Positions 1-8,643 of a DNA stretch of 64,000 bases are shown piece after piece. The position numbers and the translations under genes were made by a program. The stretch lies in contig NZ_SCVC01000036.1 in the NCBI RefSeq assembly GCF_004297405.1, positions 240,154 through 304,153 on the forward strand. Reading direction: 5' to 3'. The DNA comes from Reyranella sp. (GTDB lineage Bacteria; Pseudomonadota; Alphaproteobacteria; Reyranellales; Reyranellaceae). The notes under the pieces are model-generated. The model was not told the origin of the DNA and did not search any database. It saw nothing but the letters and a program-made list of their open reading frames with translations. How positions within the stretch are numbered: position 1 is the stretch's first letter; every line of letters starts with the position of its first letter.

Positions 1-525
1 ATCGCCGGCGTGCCGATCAGCCTGCGCGAGCCCGGCGACACGCGGCAGAACAATCAAGTGTCCGGCATGCTTTGCCAGATCGCGACTGACATCGCCGATC
101 CGGTGGAGCGGCTGAAGGCAATCGTGAAGTCATCGACCGACTCCAAGCAGATCGCAGGCACGTTCCGCGACGCCGTCCCACAGGACTTCGCCTTCGTCGG
201 CGCGCCGATCCTGTTGCAGCTCATGATGCTGGTCTATGGCCGCAGCGGTCTGGCCGACAAGCTGCCGATGCCGATGAATGTCACCATCTCCAACGTGCCT
301 GGCCCACCAATGCCGCTCTACTGCGCCGGCGCAAAGGTGACGGCGCTGCATCCGGTTTCCATTCCGGCCCATGGCGCAGCGCTCAACATCACGGTGCAGA
401 GCTACATGGATGCGCTCAACTTCGGCCTCACCGCCGATCGCCGCGCCGTGCCGGATGTTGCACGGCTTGGCGATTATCTGGTCGAGGCGACGGCCGAGCT
501 CAAGACGGCGGTCGTAAAAGGTTGA
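1..525 (+). CDS. Wax ester synthase/diacylglycerol acyltransferase (WS/DGAT), C-terminal part
   Basis: This gene enters from outside the window, so only about the last 174 codons are present; the family is usually 450-500 residues. The visible part matches the C-terminal WS/DGAT domain (DUF1298): NVTISNVPGPPMPLYCAGAK, then a Pro/His-rich stretch (LHPVSIPAHGAALNITV), a SYMDALNFGLTADRRAVPD segment, and a short C-terminal helix. Family members move an acyl chain from acyl-CoA to a long-chain alcohol or diacylglycerol to make storage lipid at the membrane or inclusion surface. The catalytic HHxxxDG motif would lie upstream and cannot be checked. The neighbouring alpha/beta hydrolase and phasin fit a storage-lipid locus. 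Confidence 0.85.
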   Translation: MAGVPISLREPGDTRQNNQVSGMLCQIATDIADPVERLKAIVKSSTDSKQIAGTFRDAVPQDFAFVGAPILLQLMMLVYGRSGLADKLPMPMNVTISNVPGPPMPLYCAGAKVTALHPVSIPAHGAALNITVQSYMDALNFGLTADRRAVPDVARLGDYLVEATAELKTAVVKG

Positions 526-583
526 AACCCTTCCGTTGCCTACCGATATGTGAGAGTCTGCGGGAACGATAAGGAGGCCCAAA

Positions 584-1360
584 TTGACGGCTGCCGCTGA
601 GACATTGCGTCCCCCTTCGCGTACGTTGCTGTTCCTCGAAGGTCGTGCTGTCCAGGAACTGGGCGCCTTCATGTTGCTGCGGCCCTGGCTCTCCGCCGCG
701 CCGCGCGGCGATGGTCATCCCGTCCTTGTTCTCCCGGGTCTTCTCGCGAGCGATCTCTCCACGCAGCCCCTGCGCTCCTTCCTGAAGGCGCAAGGCTATG
801 CCGTGCATGGCTGGAAGCAGGGCCGCAATCTCGGCCTGCGCCCGGGCATCGAAGGCGCCATGCTGGATCGCGTCGACGAACTCTACGAGCGCCACGGCCA
901 CCGCAAGATCAGCCTCGTTGGCTGGAGCCTGGGCGGCATCTACGCGCGCCAGCTCGCCAAACGCTGCCCCGAAAAGGTGCGTTCGGTGATCAGCCTCGGC
1001 AGCCCCTTCACCGGCAGTCCGAAGGCAACCAACGCCTGGCGCGTCTACGAGTTCGCTTCGGGGCAGAGCGTCGAAGACCGCGACCACCACATTGCCGGCC
1101 CGCTCGCCGATCCGCCGCCGGTGCCGACGACGTCGATCTTCAGCCGTACCGACGGCATCTGCGCCTGGCAGACGTGCCTGAACGTCGAAAGCGAGCAGGT
1201 CGAGAATATCGAAGTCTACGGCAGCCATTGCGGCCTCGGGCATCATCCGGCCGCCGTCTATGCCGTCGCAGACCGGCTGTCGCAGCCGGAAGGTCAGTGG
1301 AAGCGCTTTGACCGCTCCGGCTGGAAGAGCTTCGTCTTCCCGGATTGGCGCCGCGCTTGA
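584..1360 (+). CDS. Alpha/beta hydrolase (lipase/esterase-like)
   Basis: This is a 258-residue alpha/beta hydrolase. The strand-turn region reads HPVLVLPGLLASDLS (about residues 45-59), and the nucleophile elbow is GWSLGG with Ser115. A late TDG segment and the His-rich GSHCGLGHHP near residue 215 supply candidate acid and His residues. It starts at TTG 584, preceded by AGGAGG at 572-577 with ideal spacing; no in-frame ATG lies nearby. It follows the WS/DGAT gene by 58 bp on the same strand, so a role in turning over neutral lipid or fatty esters is likely, but the substrate cannot be read from the sequence. No signal peptide is evident, suggesting a cytoplasmic enzyme. Confidence 0.8.
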   Translation: MTAAAETLRPPSRTLLFLEGRAVQELGAFMLLRPWLSAAPRGDGHPVLVLPGLLASDLSTQPLRSFLKAQGYAVHGWKQGRNLGLRPGIEGAMLDRVDELYERHGHRKISLVGWSLGGIYARQLAKRCPEKVRSVISLGSPFTGSPKATNAWRVYEFASGQSVEDRDHHIAGPLADPPPVPTTSIFSRTDGICAWQTCLNVESEQVENIEVYGSHCGLGHHPAAVYAVADRLSQPEGQWKRFDRSGWKSFVFPDWRRA

Positions 1361-1365
1361 GTTTC

Positions 1366-1387
1366 TCGCTGGGGTACGCCCCAGCGA
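1366..1387. terminator. Hairpin between convergent genes
   Basis: Perfect 9-bp inverted repeat TCGCTGGGG / CCCCAGCGA closing a TACG loop (a UNCG-type tetraloop in RNA). It sits in the 36-bp gap between the hydrolase stop at 1360 and the phasin stop at 1397. There is no T-run on either side, so it may be a transcript-end stabiliser or factor-dependent terminator rather than a classical intrinsic one. Confidence 0.5.
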
Positions 1388-1396
1388 CATCCCGCT

Positions 1397-1822
1397 CTAG
1401 GACTTCTTCTCGAGACCGGCGCGAATCTCGTCGTAGGACTCCTTCATCCGGTCCTGCACGATCTTGAACGCCTCGGTGCTCGACTTCTGCACCAGCTCGG
1501 TAATGTCGCGCGTGTTGGTGATGGCGGCATCCATCGCCTTCTTGGCGAACTCGCTCTGCTTGGCCATGACGTCCTGCGCCGAACCGCCAGGCTTGTACTC
1601 CTGCACCATCGCGGTGACATCTTTGATCGCGGCTTCGAAGATCTCGCGCTGCTTCTTCGCGATCTCGTTGGCGCCACCGGCCATCGCCTGCCAGGAGCGC
1701 GTCATCGCATCCAGATTCTTCTGATGGTGCTCCATGATCTTCGCCATGTCGAAAGCGGGAACCTTGAGCTGTTCGCCGAGCGATTTGAACATGTCGGTGA
1801 AGTTCTGCGGGGCATCGGCCAT
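1397..1822 (-). CDS. Phasin family protein
   Basis: This 141-residue protein is almost entirely helical and has the composition of phasins: an N-terminal segment (DMFKSLGEQLKVPAFDMAKI), the HHQKNLDAMTRSWQAMAGG motif typical of the family, and long amphipathic helices rich in Ala, Lys, Glu and Gln to the Lys-rich C-terminus. Phasins coat polyhydroxyalkanoate granules and affect their size and number. The start ATG at 1822 is preceded by AGGAGG. It lies 16 bp downstream of the DUF445 gene on the same strand and is probably the last gene of the P450-DUF445-phasin transcript. No PHA synthase lies in this window. Confidence 0.88.
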   Translation of the reverse strand: MADAPQNFTDMFKSLGEQLKVPAFDMAKIMEHHQKNLDAMTRSWQAMAGGANEIAKKQREIFEAAIKDVTAMVQEYKPGGSAQDVMAKQSEFAKKAMDAAITNTRDITELVQKSSTEAFKIVQDRMKESYDEIRAGLEKKS

Positions 1823-1838
1823 TTGAACCTCCTGTAGA

Positions 1839-3122
1839 TTACAGGTGCAGCTTCAACCCCTGCTCGAGGGCGTGCAAGGCCAAACCCGCGAGCCCGCCGA
1901 TCATTGCGCCATTGAAACGGATATATTGCAGATCACGCCCGACAGTGAGTTCGATGCGACCAATCAGCATATCGATGTCCCACGACTTCACCTGATCGGC
2001 AATGAAGCGCCCGACGCCGCTCTTCTGGCTCTCCACGAAGTCGGACAGGACCTGCACCATGCCGCGGTTGATCTCGGCGCGGATGGCAGGCTCGCGCGCA
2101 AGCTGGCTGCCGACATCGACCAGCATGGCTTCGAGCTGGCGTCGCACCTGACTGTCTGGCGCCCGTGCATCCTGTTCGAGGAAGCTGCGCAAACTCTCCC
2201 AGGCACCCTCGGCAACAGCAGCGATCTCCGGACGCGCGAGCATGTCGCGCTTCAGGCTTTCTGCACGCCGCGCGAAGGCCTGGGAGTGACGCAACCGTTC
2301 GATGAAGCCTGACACAAAACTGTCGAATTCACGGCGCAGCGGATGGCTGGCATCGGCCCGCGCATCCTGGATGAAGGCCGTCGTCGAGGCGACGATCTTG
2401 CGCAGCAGATAGGCATCGGCGCGGTAGAGATTGAACAGCGCCGGCAGCTCCTGCCGGATCTTCTCGCGCAAGGCCGCCAGCGTTTCCTCGTTGGCCAGCA
2501 CCTTCTCGAGCGCGCCCAGCAGTTCGTCGAGCAGCCTCTGGTGGCGGTTCTTCTCCGTGACGGCGCTCAGCAAGCCAGCGGCCAGTGGCGCCAACTCGAT
2601 CCGCTCCAGTTCGGCCATGACACGCTTGCCGAGAAAGCCTTTCAGGCCGGACTGGTCGATCGAGGTCAGGGCCTGCGGCACCAGACGCATCACGAAGCCG
2701 GCCAAAGCGGCGCTGCGCTCTCGATCGCTCAGCCACTCCGAGACCAGAGCAGCGAAGTCGACCTCGCGCAACCGCGCCTCGACGGGTTCGCGCGCCAGGA
2801 AGTTCGTCTCGATGAACTCGCCGAGAGTCTCGGCGATACGATGGTGGTTGCGCGGCACGATGGCGGTGTGCGGAATCGGCAGACCGAGCGGCCGGCGGAA
2901 CAGCGCCACGATTGCGTACCAGTCCGCAAGGCCGCCCACGGTGGCGGCAGCGGCAAAGGCAGCAAGGTAGCCCCAGGCCCAATGCTGGGGCTCGTAGTGC
3001 CGTGCCAGCACGAAGAGGCCCGCCGTAAATACCAGCAGCGCCGTGGCCGCAGCCTTGACGCGCCGAAGCTCGCGCGCCTTCTGCCGGTCGCGATCGTTGA
3101 ACTCGGTCAGCTGCTCGCCCAC
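1839..3122 (-). CDS. DUF445 family membrane protein (YjiN-like)
   Basis: This 427-residue protein belongs to the DUF445/YjiN family. The hallmark block follows two N-terminal hydrophobic segments (about residues 24-42 and 48-68) and reads GGLADWYAIVALFRRPLGLP, then IPHTAIVPRNHHRIAETLG. A long helical cytoplasmic or periplasmic region follows, and a final hydrophobic segment near the C-terminus (GAMIGGLAGLALHAL). The biochemical function of the family is not established. The GTG start at 3122 overlaps the last 16 bp of the P450-reductase gene, which implies translational coupling. The pairing with a fatty-acid hydroxylase and a phasin suggests an envelope or lipid-related role, but that is inference. 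Confidence 0.85.
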   Translation of the reverse strand: MGEQLTEFNDRDRQKARELRRVKAAATALLVFTAGLFVLARHYEPQHWAWGYLAAFAAAATVGGLADWYAIVALFRRPLGLPIPHTAIVPRNHHRIAETLGEFIETNFLAREPVEARLREVDFAALVSEWLSDRERSAALAGFVMRLVPQALTSIDQSGLKGFLGKRVMAELERIELAPLAAGLLSAVTEKNRHQRLLDELLGALEKVLANEETLAALREKIRQELPALFNLYRADAYLLRKIVASTTAFIQDARADASHPLRREFDSFVSGFIERLRHSQAFARRAESLKRDMLARPEIAAVAEGAWESLRSFLEQDARAPDSQVRRQLEAMLVDVGSQLAREPAIRAEINRGMVQVLSDFVESQKSGVGRFIADQVKSWDIDMLIGRIELTVGRDLQYIRFNGAMIGGLAGLALHALEQGLKLHL

Positions 3123-6100
3123 ACGTCCAGCACGTAGCGATTGTCCGCGGCGAGCTTCGCCATCCAGGCCTCGCCGGTTGCCTCATCGGCGCCCGTCTTC
3201 TCGCGATGAAGCGCGATCAGAGCACGTTTCACGTCGGGCTCCATCCGGCCGCCATCGCCGCAGACATAGACGATCGCGCCCTGGTCGATCAGCGCCGACA
3301 CCTTCTCCGCCTTCTCCTTCAAGAGATCCTGCACGTAGGTCTTCTTTCCGTCATGACGCGAGAACGCGACTTCGAGATCGACGACGCCGATGTCGGCCTG
3401 CTCCTTCAGCTCATCCTCATAGATGTAGTCCTGATCCGGGTGACGGCAACCGTAGAACAGCAAGGCCGGTCCCAGGGCACGACCCTGCGCCTTGAGCGCA
3501 GCGCGCTCGCGCAGGAAGCCGCGGAATGGTGCCAGGCCGGTGCCCGGCCCGACCATGACGATCGGCGCCGCCGGATCGACCGGGAGCCGGAAGCCGACCT
3601 TCGTTTCCTTCACGAAGGCCTGGACCGTGCTACCGGCAGCCTGCCGCGAGAGATGGTTCGAACAGACACCGTGATAGACGCCGGCGCCAGCCCGCGCCGG
3701 CCCTTCGACGACGGCCACCGTGACCGAGCAACGCGCGCCATCGGCCATGGGCGACGACGAGATCGAATAGTAGCGCGGCGTCATCAACGGCAGCATTTCG
3801 AGGAAGGCCGCGAACGGCAGTTCGCAGGCGGGATGCTCCTCCAGCAGGTCGAGGACCGATTTGCGCTTGGCCAGGATCTCGGCACGGAACCGCTCCTCCT
3901 CCAATAGCGCCTCGAGCTTGGGCCGCGTGAACGGACAGCGCGTATGCTGCGCCATGGTCTGGATCTGCTTGCGCGTCGCCGGGAGCTGTAATTCGAGATA
4001 GTCGGAGAGCAGGCGATGGACGGAGATCGCCTCGCCGACGGGCAACGCCGCTCGGCGTCCTTCGGGCGCCGTCAGCAGCACATGGGCGCCAGGAGTGAAA
4101 CCGAAGCGGCGGATCGCACGCTCAACCAGTACCGCGCTGTTCTGCGGCACGATGCTGAGATGGTCGCCCGCTCGATAGCTGACGCCGTCTGGCAACAACA
4201 CTTCGATATGGCGCGTGCTGCGACCCGACTTGTCCGGGTTCTGCAGTTCGCGATTGGCCAGCACGCGCATCGGCAGAGCCCCATGGCCGCCGATGATCGG
4301 GTTTGCAGGCGGCTTATCGACCGGCTGCACCTGGTAGAGCGGTTCCTGCGCCGCGGCCGCCTCGGCATCGAGCTTGACGCCGAGCTTGCCGGCGACGTCC
4401 GGCAGCATCGGCTCGTACCAGGCCTGGAAGTTGCCATCGAGGTCTTCGCGGGCATCGCCTTCGCCGCGCGTGTAGAGTCGCTCTGCGCCCTTGGCTGCCA
4501 GCAGTTCGTCAACCTCACGCGGGATCGCCTGATAGGTCGAAGCCCAGTCGCGATTGCCACATCCGAAGACAGTGTAGCGCACACCCTTCAGAGCGCCGTC
4601 CGGCATCTCCCGCAACGACCTGAGGAACTGCACGGCATTGTCCGGCGGCCCGCCATTGTACGACGCGCAGACGACTGCGATGGCGCCCTCTGTCGGCAGC
4701 TTGCCCGCCATATCGTCGAGGCTCGCCAGGGTCGTGGCAAAGCCCGCCGCTTCGGCATCCTCCGCAATTGATCGCGCCAGTTCCTCGGCCGTGCCCATGT
4801 TGGAGCCGAACAGCACGGCGAGCTTGGTGCCGTGGCTGGCGGCGGCCTTCTTTGGCGCCTTGCGCGGCGCCGGCTTTGCAGAGACCGCGACCTGACCACT
4901 GCCGCGCACGACATCGGGCCGCAGCCGTACACGCATCATCAGCCCCTCTGGCTTGATGGTGAGCGACTCCTTGATCTTGAGCTGATAACGCGCGTGGTCG
5001 ACCAGACGGAAACGCTGAAGGATCATCCCGATGACCAAAGTCGCCTCGGTCATGGCGAACTGGCGGCCGATACAGGCGCGCTGGCCGTTGCCGAATGGCT
5101 TGAAGGCATGCGGCGGCATCTTGGCTTCGCGGTCCGGCGCGAAGTTGTCCGGATTGAAGACCTCGGCCTGCGGGCCCCATACTGACTTGTCGCGATGGAG
5201 CATCGCCGTCAGCACCGTGACGAAGGTGCGCTTGCGGAGCTTGTATTTTCCGCCAATCGTTTCGTTCTGGTACGGGTAGAGGCCGAAGGCCGGCGCTGTC
5301 GGCCACAGTCGCAGCGACTCCTTCAGTATCTGACCGATATAGACGAGCTGATTGACCTGTTGCGCCGTGGGCTTGGCGTTGATGTCCCGGCCCAGGACGC
5401 GGTCGACTTCCTCGTAAGCCTTCTGCAGCACGTGCGGATTGTTCAGCAGGAAGTAGATCGCAAACGACAGCATCCCGCTCGTGGTCTCATGACCCGCGAT
5501 CAGGAAGGTGTTCATCTGGTAGCGGATATTGACGTCGTCCAGCCGCTCGCCGGTCTGCTTGTCGAGACCGCTCAGCATGAAGCCCAGCAGATCCGGCTTG
5601 GCGGCATCGTCCGCCGGCACCTCGCGGCGCTCCTTGATGATGCGGTCGGCAATGCCGTTCATGAAACCGACATCCTGTTCAAGCTTCTTGCGACTCTTGC
5701 GCTGGGTAATGTCCTCCAGCGGCAGGCCACGCATCTTCATAACCGCTTCGAGTGCACGGACCAGCGACTCGACATAGGGATGGTTGTCACTGCGATAGAA
5801 CGAGTTGAAGCGATAGTTGAAGCCGCACAAGCCGATCGTATCGAGCGTGAGCGCAGTCATGTCGCGCACCACGTCGATCTCCTCGTCGGCATTCAGCCGC
5901 TCCCACTTGGTGACGAGCTGATCGGCGATATCGAGCATGCCTTCGTGATAAGTCTGCATCATGCGATGCGCGAAGGTCGGCAGCAGGATGTTGTGCGCCT
6001 TCTGCCAGTTCGGCTCCTGGGTCTCCGCCGTGAACAGCGCATCGCCGCCCAGCATGCGCACGCGCCGCAGAGAGCCGCGCACCGCCTTGTCGAAGCGCTT

Positions 6101-6304
6101 CTCGTCGCAAAGCTCGGCCACGAGGTCGGCGCCGGAAACCACGACCAGCGGCGTCCCCATCATATCCAGCCAGAAGATCGGCCCCTGCTCCCGCGCGATC
6201 CGCATCAGGTCCTGGATCGGTGCTCCGCCATCGACGGTGAGCATGTTGCCCAGCACGGGCGTCCGTGGCGGATGCGGGATGGGATGCAGCTTGTTGTGCG
6301 CCAT
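3107..6304 (-). CDS. Self-sufficient cytochrome P450/NADPH-P450 reductase fusion (CYP102, P450-BM3-like)
   Basis: This 1065-residue protein aligns end to end with Bacillus megaterium P450 BM3. The haem domain (about 1-455) has the I-helix AGHETTSG, the ExxR segment KESLRLWPTAPAF and the haem-Cys loop FGNGQRACIG. A flavodoxin domain starts at VLFGSNMGTAEELA. The FAD/NADPH domain has RYYSISSSP, VGPGTGLAPFRGF and a C-terminal VLDVWASS with the stacking Trp. The family hydroxylates fatty acids subterminally using NADPH. I chose ATG 6304 (MAHNKLHPIP) because GGGAGGAAG sits 10 bp upstream. Phe87 and Thr268 of BM3 are kept, but Arg47 and Tyr51, which hold the fatty-acid carboxylate, align with Thr and Val, so the substrate may differ. 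Confidence 0.95.
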   Translation of the reverse strand: MAHNKLHPIPHPPRTPVLGNMLTVDGGAPIQDLMRIAREQGPIFWLDMMGTPLVVVSGADLVAELCDEKRFDKAVRGSLRRVRMLGGDALFTAETQEPNWQKAHNILLPTFAHRMMQTYHEGMLDIADQLVTKWERLNADEEIDVVRDMTALTLDTIGLCGFNYRFNSFYRSDNHPYVESLVRALEAVMKMRGLPLEDITQRKSRKKLEQDVGFMNGIADRIIKERREVPADDAAKPDLLGFMLSGLDKQTGERLDDVNIRYQMNTFLIAGHETTSGMLSFAIYFLLNNPHVLQKAYEEVDRVLGRDINAKPTAQQVNQLVYIGQILKESLRLWPTAPAFGLYPYQNETIGGKYKLRKRTFVTVLTAMLHRDKSVWGPQAEVFNPDNFAPDREAKMPPHAFKPFGNGQRACIGRQFAMTEATLVIGMILQRFRLVDHARYQLKIKESLTIKPEGLMMRVRLRPDVVRGSGQVAVSAKPAPRKAPKKAAASHGTKLAVLFGSNMGTAEELARSIAEDAEAAGFATTLASLDDMAGKLPTEGAIAVVCASYNGGPPDNAVQFLRSLREMPDGALKGVRYTVFGCGNRDWASTYQAIPREVDELLAAKGAERLYTRGEGDAREDLDGNFQAWYEPMLPDVAGKLGVKLDAEAAAAQEPLYQVQPVDKPPANPIIGGHGALPMRVLANRELQNPDKSGRSTRHIEVLLPDGVSYRAGDHLSIVPQNSAVLVERAIRRFGFTPGAHVLLTAPEGRRAALPVGEAISVHRLLSDYLELQLPATRKQIQTMAQHTRCPFTRPKLEALLEEERFRAEILAKRKSVLDLLEEHPACELPFAAFLEMLPLMTPRYYSISSSPMADGARCSVTVAVVEGPARAGAGVYHGVCSNHLSRQAAGSTVQAFVKETKVGFRLPVDPAAPIVMVGPGTGLAPFRGFLRERAALKAQGRALGPALLFYGCRHPDQDYIYEDELKEQADIGVVDLEVAFSRHDGKKTYVQDLLKEKAEKVSALIDQGAIVYVCGDGGRMEPDVKRALIALHREKTGADEATGEAWMAKLAADNRYVLDVWASS

Positions 6305-6420
6305 GAGTCCGTTCTTCCTCCCGAGGCCCGCTGCACTGCGGGCTCTTTCGCCCAGCAACACTAGGCGGCGGCGATTCCGGCGTATAGTCGGCGGGTAAAT
6401 TTTCTTTTCAGGAGGAAGCC

Positions 6421-7311
6421 TTGAAGGTCGGATATATCGGCGTCGGCAACATGGGTGGCCCCATGTGTCGCAACATCATCAAGCGCAGCAACCATGCCGT
6501 GACCGTGTTCGATCTGAACCCGGCGGCGGTGAAGACCTGCACCGACCTCGGCGCCACGGCCGCGAAATCCGTGGCCGAGGCGACCAAGGGTGCCGACGTC
6601 GTCATGACCTCGTTGCCCATGCCGCGCGACGTCGAGGCCGTGACCCTGGGCGACAACGGCATCCTGGCCAACATCTCCAAGGGCCAGACCTATATCGACC
6701 TCAGCACCAACGCGCCTTCGATGGTGAAGAAGATCGGCGCCGCCATGGCCGCCAAGGGCATCGCCATGCTGGATGCGCCGGTGAGCGGCGGCACGGTCGG
6801 CGCCGAGGCCGCGACCATCGCCATCATGGTAGGCGGCGACAAAAAGGTGTTCGACGACGCCCTGCCCGTCCTGCAATCGTTCAGCGCCAACGTGATCCAC
6901 ATGGGTGAGCTCGGCACCGGCACGGTGGCCAAGCTCGTGAACAACATGATGGCCTTCTGCAATGCCGCGGCCGCAGCCGAGGGCCTGATGCTGGGCGTCA
7001 CGGCCGGCCTCGATCCCAACAAGCTGGTGCAGGTCATCGCCAGCTCGAGCGGCAACTCCGCCGTCTTCAAGGCCTTCTCGGAGCGCGCCCTCTCGGGCAA
7101 GTTCTCGCCGCCTTCCTTCGCGCTGAACCTCGCACACAAGGACCTCCACCTTGCGATGGAACTCGCCGACGAACTCGACGTGCCGTTGCCGCAGGGCTCG
7201 GCCACCCACAACCTGCAGCGCATGGCGCGCCGTATGGGGATGGGCGACAACGACTCTTCGACGATCCTGCAGGTCTACGAGACGGTCCTGAAGCGGACGG
7301 TGAAGCCCTAG
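6421..7311 (+). CDS. 3-hydroxyisobutyrate dehydrogenase family NAD(P)-dependent oxidoreductase
   Basis: This 296-residue beta-hydroxyacid dehydrogenase opens with the dinucleotide motif GYIGVGNMGGPM. It has the substrate-binding block DAPVSGGTVGAE (about 118-129) and the catalytic Lys171 in GTGTVAKLVNNMM, followed by the all-helical C-terminal domain. Family members oxidise 3-hydroxyisobutyrate (valine breakdown) or reduce 2-hydroxy-3-oxopropionate or related semialdehydes; the exact substrate cannot be assigned. The start is TTG 6421 behind CAGGAGGAAG. It is divergent from the P450 gene, and its TAG stop overlaps the TAG stop of the convergent hydrolase through a shared CTAG at 7308-7311. 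Confidence 0.88.
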   Translation: MKVGYIGVGNMGGPMCRNIIKRSNHAVTVFDLNPAAVKTCTDLGATAAKSVAEATKGADVVMTSLPMPRDVEAVTLGDNGILANISKGQTYIDLSTNAPSMVKKIGAAMAAKGIAMLDAPVSGGTVGAEAATIAIMVGGDKKVFDDALPVLQSFSANVIHMGELGTGTVAKLVNNMMAFCNAAAAAEGLMLGVTAGLDPNKLVQVIASSSGNSAVFKAFSERALSGKFSPPSFALNLAHKDLHLAMELADELDVPLPQGSATHNLQRMARRMGMGDNDSSTILQVYETVLKRTVKP

Positions 7312-7907
7312 GCGAGATGCCCGGCGATCAAACGCGCGACGTGGTCGGCATGCGTGCTGGCCACGTCATGACTGCCACCGGCAACGATCTCGAGCCGCGC
7401 CTTCGGCAGGCGTTGCTCAAGATGCCGGCCCACTGCAACGGGGCTGATCGCGTCGGCATCACCCCAGATCAACAAAGTGGGCACGTCGATCTTCTCGACG
7501 GGCAACAGTGAGGCCGACCGGCTCGCCGTGATCCAGTCCGCAGCATTGGGAAACGATGCACGATAGTCGGATCGCCAATCGCTGGCGCCGAGGCCCGTCA
7601 TGTCGACACCGCCCGACGTTACGCAGAGAACCAGCCGGCGCACCTGTTGTGGCCGTTCAAGCGCCAGCCGCGCGGCAACGACCCCACCCATAGACTGCGC
7701 CACCAGATCGACCGGCCCACTTTCCATCTTCGCGGCGACCAACTGCACCAGATCGTCCAGGCCCTTGATCGCCGGATCGTGCGGCTGATTGCCGAGGCCC
7801 GGCCAACCGAAATACTCCTTTGGCCAATCCGCCGGCAGGCGCGTGCCCACCGGATGCCAGAAGCCCGGCGAACCACCGGCGCCGGGCAGAAACAGGATCT
7901 TCGTCAT
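7308..7907 (-). CDS. Small alpha/beta hydrolase
   Basis: This compact 199-residue alpha/beta hydrolase has an oxyanion region FLPGAGGSPGFW, nucleophile elbow VAQSMGG (Ser72), acid region LLIWGDADAIS (Asp150 or Asp152) and catalytic His180 in GGSHD. The cap domain is very short. The protein is cytoplasmic, with no signal sequence. It lies 2 bp downstream of a GST-family gene on the same strand, so the two are co-transcribed. Its substrate is unknown; esterase or lactonase activity would be typical. Confidence 0.8.
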   Translation of the reverse strand: MTKILFLPGAGGSPGFWHPVGTRLPADWPKEYFGWPGLGNQPHDPAIKGLDDLVQLVAAKMESGPVDLVAQSMGGVVAARLALERPQQVRRLVLCVTSGGVDMTGLGASDWRSDYRASFPNAADWITASRSASLLPVEKIDVPTLLIWGDADAISPVAVGRHLEQRLPKARLEIVAGGSHDVASTHADHVARLIAGHLA

Positions 7908-7909
7908 GG

Positions 7910-8587
7910 TCAGTTGCTGAGCTTGGCCAGAAACGGCGGCAGCGTACGCCCTTGCGAAAGCAGATAGCGGCCCATGGCGCCGGCGACTTGGCCCACGGCA
8001 GGACGCGCGCTCATACGATCGCGCCAGGCGTTAAGCTTCGGATGCGCGTCGGTCATGGGCGCACCCATTCGGGCGCCGAAGAGTTGCGCCATGTAGAAGG
8101 CGATGTCGGCATAGGAATAGCTGCCGGCCAGCCATTCCTGTTCACCGACGATCTGCTCCATCTCGTCATAGAATTTCGCCGCACCGTCACGCGCCACGAC
8201 GGCGGCCGGATCTTCCGGTGCTCCCTGCAGCCCCATCAATCGGATGATGTGTGGGAAATAGACTTCGTCCGATTTGTGCTCAAGCAGCCGCGCCCGAGCG
8301 CGGGCCTTTGGCTCAATGGGCCACAGTGGCGGCTCGGGTTTCACGGTTTCGAAATATTCAAAGATCTGTGTCGAGTCGAAGATCTCCAGGTCACCACCCG
8401 GACCGTCGTCGATCAGCACCGGCACCTGGCGCTTGGGATTGATCCGCAACACTTCAGGATGCTTCGGTTCATAAAGCCGCTTCATCTCGAAGGGCACCAT
8501 GATGAGCTCGACGTCGAGCCTCTTCTCACGGGCTGCGATCTCGGCCTTGGCGCCGAACATGCTGAGCGGTCCGGAATAGAGCTTCAT
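7910..8587 (-). CDS. Glutathione S-transferase family protein
   Basis: This 225-residue protein has an N-terminal thioredoxin-like half: MKLYSGPLSMFGAKAEIA with Ser residues near position 9, the cis-Pro motif RQVPVLIDD, and the glutathione-binding IFDSTQIFEYFE. The C-terminal half is helical, as in the GST fold. GSTs add glutathione to electrophiles or remove it from thioether intermediates. Transcribed ahead of the small hydrolase with a 2-bp gap, it may form a small detoxification or lyase-hydrolase pair. The substrate cannot be assigned. Confidence 0.85.
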   Translation of the reverse strand: MKLYSGPLSMFGAKAEIAAREKRLDVELIMVPFEMKRLYEPKHPEVLRINPKRQVPVLIDDGPGGDLEIFDSTQIFEYFETVKPEPPLWPIEPKARARARLLEHKSDEVYFPHIIRLMGLQGAPEDPAAVVARDGAAKFYDEMEQIVGEQEWLAGSYSYADIAFYMAQLFGARMGAPMTDAHPKLNAWRDRMSARPAVGQVAGAMGRYLLSQGRTLPPFLAKLSN

Positions 8588-8643
8588 AACCGGAAGGTTA
8601 ACATGACTTGCCCCGCGTCACGCACGACCTAAGCTAGGCCGCA

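Noticed and set aside
5195..6364. A 389-codon plus-strand frame opposite the P450 domain.
   Set aside because: No motifs and no ribosome site; the P450 domain on the other strand is complete and collinear with BM3.
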